A DNA stretch of 64,000 bases, taken from the NCBI GenBank assembly GCA_026398275.1, contig JAPLTF010000062.1, positions 1-64,000 on the forward strand. The letters run 5' to 3'. The position numbers and the translations under genes are program-made. The DNA is from Verrucomicrobiota bacterium. Its GTDB lineage: Bacteria > Verrucomicrobiota > Verrucomicrobiia > Chthoniobacterales > Terrimicrobiaceae. Under the pieces are notes generated by a model, which was given only the letters and a program-made list of their open reading frames with translations, did not search any database and was not told the origin of the DNA. Positions within the stretch are counted from its first letter, which is position 1; each line of letters opens with the position of its first letter. Below, piece by piece: positions 46,148 to 56,718 of this stretch.

Positions 46148-48652
46148 TTACCCCAGTCGATTCCTGCGGCGCAGGACCACGACGGTCGTCAAGCTGAAGG
46201 CCAGGAGCGCCCAAGTCGCGGGCTCGGGGACGACGGTGAGGTCCCCCGTGACCTGGCTGAAGGTGAAGCTGCGCCCGTTGTTAAATGAGGAGGTCCAGAT
46301 ATCTCCAGACTGCCCCCATGTGACAGCGTAAATCCCGCCGGTCAGGTTGATGCCGGCGAAGTTCCCGGTCTTGGTGAGCGGGGTGAGGGTCGTCACGGAG
46401 GAGAAGAGGTCGTAGGTTCCTTCGGCAATAACAGCTCCGATGTTCAATGTCAGATTGCCGCCGTAGGTCAGCAACTGGCCATCGCCGATATTGATCCCGT
46501 CAAAGTTCGTTCCACGGGTTCCCGTCGCAACTTCCATCAGCGTGTTTCCCGCCAATGTCAGCGTGCCGTTGACCGTCAGCACGCCGGGGGAGTTGCCGGG
46601 GCTGAGGGTGCCGCCGGCGTTGACCGTGACAGATCCGCGGACCGTGCCGTTGCCGCCGAGCGTGCCGCCGGTTTGCACGGTGAGCGCGCTGGCTGCTGCC
46701 GTGGAGCCGTTGAGGAGCAGCGTTCCGGCGGTGATGGTGGTCGTGCCGGTGTAGGTGTTGGTGCCGGAGAGTGCCAGCGTGCCCGCACCATCCTTGATCA
46801 AGCCCTGCCCGCCTTGGATATCGCCGCTGAAGGTGTCGGTGCCGGAAGTCTTGTTAACCGTCACCGTCCCGTTGACGCCATAGAGCACGCCCGCACCGGT
46901 CAGACCACCGATCGTGCGGTTGATGCCGGTGGGGGCAAAAAAGCTGGTCAGGTTGACCGCCGCCCCGGAGGCGATAGAGACGGCGCTGTTGGTCGGGATC
47001 CCGCCGACGCCGCAGATTCTCAATGTGCCGCTGGTGACCGTGGTGGCCCCGGAGTAAGTGGCCTGCTCCCAGAGACGGGCATCAGCCGAAGAGGCCGTCA
47101 ACCCGCTGGAACCGGCCAGCACCACCCCCCCGGCAGATGCGTAGCTTCCCGTGAGCACAAATCCACCCCCGTTGATGGTGAGCGTCGAGCTGTTGCCGGT
47201 CCCCAGATCTCCCCCGTTCACGGTCACCGTGCCGGTGCGCGTCATGTTCGCGTTCACATTCAGCAGCCCGCCGCTGTTCACCGTGACCGCTCCCGCCGCG
47301 TCGCCCAAAGCGTTGGCATGCGATGCGGTCAGCGTCCCGTTGTTGACCGTCGTGCCGCCCGCGTAGCTGTTGGAACCGGAAAGGGTGAGGGTGCCGGTGC
47401 CGCTCTTGGTCAGGCTGCCGCTGCCGCTGATTGCTCCCGAAAGCGTCTGGTTGGCCGAGGTGGCGATCCCCAGGACCGACGAAGAGCTGCTCAGCGAAAC
47501 CGCACCGCTGTAGCTGCCGGCGTTAAATCTCCCCGCCCCGCCCAGTTCCAGCACGCCGTTGCTGACGGTCAAATTGCCAGGGAAGCTGATGTTGTTGTTC
47601 GCGTTGGTAAGACTCAGGGTGCCTGCGCCATCCTTGATGAAGGTCGACATGGCCTCAATGGTGCCGCCGTAGGTGTCGGTGCCGGAAGTCTTGTTCACCG
47701 TGAATGTTTTGGAGGCGTCTCCGATGAGCCTTCCCGTGCTCGCACCGGTCAAACCGCCGACCGTATTGTTCTGGTTGCCTGCGAGCAAGTTCCCCGAAAG
47801 TTCCAGCGCCGTATTGGTGGGAAGAGCGCCCCCTCCCATCAAGGCCAAGTCGCCGCCTGCATTGATCACCGTCGCGCCGGTGTAGGTATTAGCCGACCAA
47901 AGATAACTCCGCGCGCCATTGACCGTCAGGCCGCCGGAGCCAGCCAGGCTGGTGGTTATAACCCCAGCATTTTCAAGCACAAAGCCGGCCCCATTGTTGA
48001 TCAACTGTGGAGACCCACCTTGCGTTCTCAGGGTTCCACCATTCACGGTAATAAGCCCGGTGCGCGTGACCGTGCTCCAGTCCACATTCAAAATACCACC
48101 GGTATTGATTGTGATCGCCCCGGCCCCGTCACCCAAGGAAGTGGACCGAACCGAGATCAGATTCCCGCCATTGATCGTGATGTTGCCGCTGAAGGTGTTG
48201 GTAGCGAATCCATTTCCCGGGTCGAGGTATACCGTGCCCGCGCCGCTCTTGATCAGGCCGTTGGTGCCGGCGAGAACGGAGTAGATGATGTTGATTCCGG
48301 TATTGGAGCCATTGATCGTCGGGCTGGAACCTGCCAGCGTGATGGTGCCGCCGGTGATGGTCGTCAAGGCGTCAATGGTGATGGTGTTGGCGTAAACCGT
48401 GCCGCTGACAGTCGGGGTCGCTGCCCCGCTGAACAGGGCGGTGTTTCCAGAACCGTTGGTGCTGTCCCACGGGGTTCCACTCACGCCGGACCAGTTGGTG
48501 GCGTTGATGTCCCACGTCGCGCCGCCGGCACCGGTCCAAGTGCCGGTGGCCGCCTGGGCCAATTGCGGCGCGAGAAGCCCAGACAGAAGGATGGAGATGC
48601 CTATGGCTGAGAGCAAGGTTGCAACTCGTGAAGTGTGAATCATGTTTTTCAT
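46148..48652 (-). CDS. PEP-CTERM protein with autotransporter-associated beta-strand repeats
   Basis: 834 residues with a signal peptide (ATLLSAIGISILLSGLLAPQLAQA). The long middle part repeats units such as LIKSGAGTVYLDPG, FIKDGAGTLSLTNANN, LTKSGTGTLTLSGSNSYAGGTTVNNGTL and LIKDGAGTLALSGTNTYTGTTTITAGTLLL, the PATR repeat of autotransporter-like beta-helices. The end VVPEPATWALLAFSLTTVVVLRRRNR is a PEP-CTERM sorting signal, so it should be handled by an exosortase and leave the cell or stay at the surface. No exosortase is in the window. The ATG at 48652 begins the signal peptide. A role in holding enzymes or binding glycan is a guess. Confidence 0.85.
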   Translation of the reverse strand: MKNMIHTSRVATLLSAIGISILLSGLLAPQLAQAATGTWTGAGGATWDINATNWSGVSGTPWDSTNGSGNTALFSGAATPTVSGTVYANTITIDALTTITGGTITLAGSSPTINGSNTGINIIYSVLAGTNGLIKSGAGTVYLDPGNGFATNTFSGNITINGGNLISVRSTSLGDGAGAITINTGGILNVDWSTVTRTGLITVNGGTLRTQGGSPQLINNGAGFVLENAGVITTSLAGSGGLTVNGARSYLWSANTYTGATVINAGGDLALMGGGALPTNTALELSGNLLAGNQNNTVGGLTGASTGRLIGDASKTFTVNKTSGTDTYGGTIEAMSTFIKDGAGTLSLTNANNNISFPGNLTVSNGVLELGGAGRFNAGSYSGAVSLSSSSSVLGIATSANQTLSGAISGSGSLTKSGTGTLTLSGSNSYAGGTTVNNGTLTASHANALGDAAGAVTVNSGGLLNVNANMTRTGTVTVNGGDLGTGNSSTLTINGGGFVLTGSYASAGGVVLAGSSGLTASSADARLWEQATYSGATTVTSGTLRICGVGGIPTNSAVSIASGAAVNLTSFFAPTGINRTIGGLTGAGVLYGVNGTVTVNKTSGTDTFSGDIQGGQGLIKDGAGTLALSGTNTYTGTTTITAGTLLLNGSTAAASALTVQTGGTLGGNGTVRGSVTVNAGGTLSPGNSPGVLTVNGTLTLAGNTLMEVATGTRGTNFDGINIGDGQLLTYGGNLTLNIGAVIAEGTYDLFSSVTTLTPLTKTGNFAGINLTGGIYAVTWGQSGDIWTSSFNNGRSFTFSQVTGDLTVVPEPATWALLAFSLTTVVVLRRRNRLG

Positions 48653-48935
48653 AAGGGAGTGGTTTTGGGGTTCTGCGTTTAATTTCCTCGTCAACGGCAA
48701 GGTATGGTTTCCAACTGAGGATGACTATGGATCAAGAGGGATTTTCATACCTTCAATCACGGGCCATATATCTTTGAAATAGCGCCATCGCGCGCCGGCT
48801 CCCGGGCGTGATGCCGCAGCCGGCGGCGCCGCTTCGATGCGAATCCGTCGCGGGCGCAGGTGCAGGGCAAACGCATTAAAAATGGGCGTGCGAACCACGG
48901 CTTTCCGGGGAGCATACCCGTCTCGGGTGGTTTTC

Positions 48936-49016
48936 GGCGTCCCGCCGAAAAATCGTGTCGGCGGGACGCCAGCCCGAGCACGCACGCAGGCGCGCGTCTT
49001 TCACAGGCGGGACGCC
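48936..49016. repeat. Cluster of three GGCGGGACGCC repeat cores
   Basis: Cores at 48936-48946 (inverted), 48960-48970 and 49006-49016 (direct). The last has the full frame CACAGGCGGGACGCCTG then CGCCCCCTGT. The first two make a hairpin around AAAAATCGT. This lies in the 420-bp gene-free stretch 48653-49072, between the PEP-CTERM gene and the end of the GH2 gene; I see nothing else there. Confidence 0.75.
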
Positions 49017-49072
49017 TGCGCCCCCTGTTTTGAGCCGGTCGATTATCGTCTGATTATCTCCGAGAGATGGTG

Positions 49073-51178
49073 TCAGGGGGTGTTCCAGGTGCATTCATCG
49101 CTCAATTCCCTGTCGCCGAATCGAGCCTTCGCGGTGATCCGATTCGCGCCGGATGCCAGAGACACGCCTTTCCAGATGAAAATGTTTTTGTCGTCGCTGC
49201 TCGCCTTGCCGAGCGGCTTGCCGTTCACGGACAACGCCACCGTTTCCGCATTGGAGTAAATCTTCACATCCGTGACATTGCCGGTCCGTTCGGTGAAGCG
49301 GCGACTGGTGATGTAGACAACCGGCTGGTCACCCCAGCTGGCCTTGTAGAAATAGAAAGCGTCCTTCTTCAGCTTGCGGTCACTGGTCACGAGGCCCTTG
49401 TCGTTGCGGCACAGCACACCGCCTTCGTCGCGACCGGCAGACACGAAGTCGAACATGTTCCAGACGAAACTTCCCCAAATGAACGGGCGCTCCTCAATGG
49501 CCGCCCAGGCCTTCTCGTGAACGATGTTCTGCCACTCCTCCGGATGCCACTCACCGGCGGTTTTGAGCGGTTGCTTGCAGTTTTCCTCGTGGTGGAAGGG
49601 ATTCGCCCCGGCGCCATATTCGCTGATGCAGATGCCACCGCTGCGGCTCGTGAAACGAATCTGGTCGAACATCGGCCCGGCGTCTTCCGGAGTGCCGAAA
49701 TACCAGCCCGGATAGAGATTCCAGCCCAGCAGGTCTGGGATTTTAGGCAGTTCCGGCCGCTTCAGATAGACCCTCGGATCGGTGGGGCGCGGCAAGATTT
49801 TTTCAGCATCCCATGCATTGGAATCCTGCGCGGCAGTCGTCGGCCGCGTGGGATCCTCGCCGTTGGCGACGATCCGCAGATCCTGCATGATTTCATGGGT
49901 GTCCGGGGTCGTGGGTTGGAGCTCGTTGAAGAGTCCCCAGACGAAAATCGAAGGGTGGTTCACGTTCTGGCGGATGAGGTCGATGAGCTGGCCGCGCGTG
50001 GTTTCTGAAAACTCCGGGCCGGGCGTGATGTAAAGCACCAGCGGAATCTCCGCCCACACCAGCAGGCCGGCAGCATCGCACATCGAATAGAAATCATCGC
50101 TGTGCTGGTAGTGCGCGCAACGCACGGCGTTCGCCCCCATTTCCAAGATCAACGCCAGGTCCCGCTCATGATCGGCGCGGCTCAGCGCCCAGCCTTTATT
50201 CCAGACGTCCTGGTGGCGGCACACTCCGCGAATTCGATACGGTTTTCCGCTGAGGAAGAATCCCTTGTCCGGATCGATACGACAGGAGCGCAGGCCAATC
50301 CGCTGCTCGACGGAATCGCGGACTTCCCCCTTGTCCGAAATCTCCGCCACCGCCCGGTAAAGATAGGGATCGGCACGGCCACTCCAAAGGTGTGGCTTCG
50401 GCAATTTGAGCCGCATCCGATAGGGCGGAGTGATGCCGGGCTCGATGTAAACCTGGCGCGACTCCTGCACGGCGACCTTGCCCTGGGCATCCAACAGCTT
50501 CACCGTCAGCGTGCGTTCTGCCGCGGTCTTGCCGCCATTGGAAACATGCGCCGTCACGTCGATAACAGCCTCTTCGTCCGAAACTTGGCTCTGCAGCCAG
50601 GCCACCCCGGGCGAGGCGTGATCAACCGGTGTGAAGCACACCTCGTCGGTCATCAGCAGATTCACCGGGCGATAGAGCCCGCCAAACACGCAAAAGTCGC
50701 CGGCCAAGGGCGCGATGTCCGGTTCGGGAGCATTGCTAACGCGGACGGCCAATGTGTTTTCTCCGGCCGCGTCCAGCGCACCGGTGATTTCATAACAGAA
50801 CGCGCTGAAGCCGCCACGGTGTTGTCCGAGCTTCCGGCCGTTGAGAAACACATCCGCCACCGATCCAGCCGCCTCGAAACGCAGGAAATAGCGCTTGCCG
50901 TTTTCAGGTTGCAATTTCAGTTCACGCCGATACCAGCCCGGGCCGCGATAGTAGTTCTTGGTGACCTGGGCCTCGTCCCAACCCCAGCAGTGCGGCACGG
51001 TGATCGGCTGCCATCCGCTTTCGGAGAATCCCGCTTCCGCGGCGCCTGTCACATCACCTTTTTGAAAGCGCCAGTCATCGGTCAAAGTCCGGCTCTCCCT
51101 CGAATATGCGTTCATGATCGCCAAAACAATAATCATCGGAGCGATCAAATTTAGCTTCAAAGTGCTGTTGTTATGCAT
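49073..51178 (-). CDS. Secreted GH2 glycoside hydrolase (beta-galactosidase-like)
   Basis: 701 residues from the ATG at 51178, with a signal peptide (LIAPMIIVLAIMNAYS). The order is sugar-binding jelly roll, immunoglobulin-like domain, then the TIM barrel. Acid/base Glu419 is in FVWGLFNELQP and nucleophile Glu520 in ICISEYGAGANP; FFLSGKPYRIRGVCRHQD starts the barrel. It is short for a beta-galactosidase and lacks the last two domains, as in many bacterial GH2 members. Its start overlaps by 8 bp the end of a truncated GH116 gene, so a deletion has fused the two units and GH2 now relies on that gene's promoter. Confidence 0.85.
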   Translation of the reverse strand: MHNNSTLKLNLIAPMIIVLAIMNAYSRESRTLTDDWRFQKGDVTGAAEAGFSESGWQPITVPHCWGWDEAQVTKNYYRGPGWYRRELKLQPENGKRYFLRFEAAGSVADVFLNGRKLGQHRGGFSAFCYEITGALDAAGENTLAVRVSNAPEPDIAPLAGDFCVFGGLYRPVNLLMTDEVCFTPVDHASPGVAWLQSQVSDEEAVIDVTAHVSNGGKTAAERTLTVKLLDAQGKVAVQESRQVYIEPGITPPYRMRLKLPKPHLWSGRADPYLYRAVAEISDKGEVRDSVEQRIGLRSCRIDPDKGFFLSGKPYRIRGVCRHQDVWNKGWALSRADHERDLALILEMGANAVRCAHYQHSDDFYSMCDAAGLLVWAEIPLVLYITPGPEFSETTRGQLIDLIRQNVNHPSIFVWGLFNELQPTTPDTHEIMQDLRIVANGEDPTRPTTAAQDSNAWDAEKILPRPTDPRVYLKRPELPKIPDLLGWNLYPGWYFGTPEDAGPMFDQIRFTSRSGGICISEYGAGANPFHHEENCKQPLKTAGEWHPEEWQNIVHEKAWAAIEERPFIWGSFVWNMFDFVSAGRDEGGVLCRNDKGLVTSDRKLKKDAFYFYKASWGDQPVVYITSRRFTERTGNVTDVKIYSNAETVALSVNGKPLGKASSDDKNIFIWKGVSLASGANRITAKARFGDRELSDECTWNTP

Positions 51179-52460
51179 CGGTTGAATGAGTAGCCTCGGT
51201 TTGGTGATTCCTTGCGGTCCGGCCGGCGAGCGCGGTGACATCAAAAGATGCCTCGCGCATTTTGCTGCTGTTAGGGCCGCTGACGCTTTGCACGACCTGT
51301 CCGTCCACCAGCAGCCGGACGGCGGTTTCGGCGTGTGCGCCGCCGCCGATCAGGAAGGTGATGAAGTTGCGTTCGATGGTGAACGGTTTGCTGACGAGTT
51401 TGCCGGTCGCCGCATCGCGGAGGCGCGAGTCGGTCGGGGGGTCGGGCGGCACGGCAGGATCCCCCGGAGCCGAGCCATGCGAGTTGACCGCGCGGTCGCC
51501 CATCATGCCGGTTTCGCCCACATGGGCGGGCATATTCTGTTTGGCGACGGGTCCCTTGCCGAAAGCCGTGCCCTCGACCTCCCAGCCGTCATACGCCGGT
51601 TTCTCGAAATCCTCGAACACGATGTCCGGGCGATTGGATTTCCGCTCCGCTGGATATTCCGCCCGGCTCACCAGCATGACTGTTCCGTTAGACGAGGTCA
51701 CCGAGTTGGTGCGCAGGAGGCCGGGAAAGTTGCCGATGGTGTCGATGAGCACCGGGTTTTCCAGCCATCCGCCGATCTCGACTTCCACCGGCTTCGTGCC
51801 GGTGTTTTCCACGCGGTAACTCATGATGATGGCGGGATAGCTTGAGTCGTCGTAGTTCAGCGGGCTGAACGGCGAGTAACCTTCCAGGGTCACTTTAACC
51901 GGGCAGTCCGGGTCGGAGTAGCTAACTATACCGAAGGGATAGGCGCCGGTGAAAACAACGTCTTTCCAGCCCTTGCGGTCAAGGGTGCGGACCTGTTCCT
52001 TGCCGTCAACGGTGACTTTGAGCGCGAAGCCCTGCGCGAACGGGGATGGCTGGTCCCTCACCGGCTCGACATAGTTGCCGCCCTGCCAGGCACCGAGCCC
52101 CTTGGGAAGCCCGTGCCATGAACGATTCTTGTATTGGATCTGGCGCGGTTTTACGCCATTGAGCGGCCGGTTGAAAATGTCCCAGTTCCAGAGCTTCCCG
52201 TCGCCGCCGAGATAGACCAGGCCGCCGGTGGTGATGCCGCCGACCGGCATCCCGATGTTCATCAGGGCATCGCCTTTGTAACTTCTCGGGGTGCCTCGCT
52301 CGAACAACGATCTCTCCCATTCCGGGGAAAGCTTCTTGTCGGCGGGAATGACCGCCGACCAGGCTTCGGTCGGGAGCTTTTTGAACTCAACGGCGCTTTC
52401 AGCGGCAACCGCCGCTCGTATTCCCAAGAGACCGAGAAGGACAAGGAGGAGGGGTTTCAT
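51171..52460 (-). pseudogene. Truncated GH116-like gene (catalytic domain lost)
   Basis: 429 residues. Signal peptide (KPLLLVLLGLLGIRAAVA), then a good GH116 N-terminal domain (MNIGMPVGGITTGGLVYLGGDGKLWNWDIFNRP) and the same inserted module as at 42269 (FEDFEKPAYDGWEVEGTAFGKGP ... ITFLIGGGAHAETAVRLLVDG). The module breaks off at DVTALAGRTAR; the last 12 residues (NHQTEATHSTDA) come from sequence just before the GH2 gene. The junction is near 51210. The ~500-residue catalytic barrel is absent, so no activity is expected, although the secreted sandwich part could still bind sugar. Confidence 0.8.
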
Positions 52461-52725
52461 CGTGGTGCAGGCGGAACAGAAACACTAGTAGCGCAAACGA
52501 CAAAGAAGCACTTCATAACGCCATAGCTCAGCACTCCCGGCCGGTTCGCGCCTCGAAACGGAGGCCAAAAAAGCAAGAGGTTTAGTGGCGTTCATAAAAG
52601 CAATGGTTCTGCACTTTACCGGTTCTGCTCGCACCCCACAGCCCGTCGCTCCAGTCCATTGCACTGCCAGCCCCGTTGAAGGTGAGCGTCAAAGCGGTTG
52701 ACCCCGAAAAGAGCAGCGCCCCGGG

Positions 52726-53385
52726 TCACGGGGTGACCGTCACCTTCCAGTCCGCAGTCGCGAGGACGGGCAAACCGGGTGCCTCGCTTCTGGACCGGAC
52801 CTGGACCGAGAACCGCAAATCCTGGCCGATGTCCTCGCGGCGGATCTTGTAGCTGATGGAGATCTTCGCCCACTCTTTTTCCGGGACCGACCCGATCACC
52901 CACTCCCTTTCCCGGACCGACCCGAACTCGAAATCCTGCCCGTTCTCCAATCCTTGCGCGAGAGTATCCCCCAGGAAGAAGTCGCAGGAAAGGGAGAGGT
53001 CGTTGCCGCGTTCCAGTTCACCCCCATACCATCCGAACAGCCCGCTGAACTTGACGGTTTTTCCCACGTCCTTGTCGGTGATGAATCCCAGAGGCCAGGC
53101 CACGCGACTGACGATGGTGCGAACGTAAGGATTGGTTTCGCTTTCGACAGGTTGCCATTCGCCCGCCTTGATCACCGCGAAATACTCCCCGCTTTTGTCC
53201 GACATCCCCTCGTCTCCCTTCATCCGCAACTGGCCCGGAGTCGCGCCCCATTGCATCATGAGGGAACCGGGACCCCACTGCACCGGTGCGGAAAAGTCCT
53301 GCTTCGCATCCTCCAACTGCCCGAGGCAATGCGATGCGGAAAAGGCCGAGGCAACAATGAACCAAGCGGTAAAGAAGTTTTTCAT
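52726..53385 (-). CDS. Small secreted protein, island-specific family (copy 2)
   Basis: 219 residues with a signal peptide (KNFFTAWFIVASAFSASHCLG). It shares DVGKTVKFSGLFGWYGGE and VLATADWKVTV with copy 1 and the broken copy at 39158. A 30-bp tandem duplication (52869-52898, 52899-52928) gives GSVREREWVIGSVPEKEWA, absent from the other two. It has operator candidate B, 44 nt before the ATG. An earlier ATG (53436) is in frame but overlaps the operator, so 53385 is preferred. Function unknown. The 265 bp between it and the truncated GH116 gene (52461-52725) hold no other gene. Confidence 0.62.
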   Translation of the reverse strand: MKNFFTAWFIVASAFSASHCLGQLEDAKQDFSAPVQWGPGSLMMQWGATPGQLRMKGDEGMSDKSGEYFAVIKAGEWQPVESETNPYVRTIVSRVAWPLGFITDKDVGKTVKFSGLFGWYGGELERGNDLSLSCDFFLGDTLAQGLENGQDFEFGSVREREWVIGSVPEKEWAKISISYKIRREDIGQDLRFSVQVRSRSEAPGLPVLATADWKVTVTP

Positions 53386-53429
53386 TGAGACAAACTTAGC
53401 TCTCCCGGCGGACGGGCACCTTGAAGCAT

Positions 53430-53457
53430 GTGCCAATTGATAGTGTCAAAGTGCCAA
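53430..53457 (-). promoter_or_regulatory. Direct-repeat operator candidate (site B)
   Basis: On the minus strand, TTGGCAC half-sites occupy 53451-53457 and 53430-53436, 21 bp apart, followed by ATGCTTCAAGG. The second ends 44 nt before the ATG of the small secreted protein copy 2. Sequence and spacing match site A, which precedes the deleted copy of the same gene. Confidence 0.65.
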
Positions 53458-53491
53458 CCCGGTTTTCGGGTATATTACAGGCGCGTCCCTC

Positions 53492-56680
<3,189 letters not shown>

Positions 56681-56718
56681 CCCGGCAGATAGGCCAGGTC
56701 GAAGACTGAGGTTCACTT

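Noticed and set aside
46673-48610. Plus-strand open frame opposite the PEP-CTERM gene (645 codons)
   Set aside because: It arises from the repeated codons of the PATR units and has no start context or domain.
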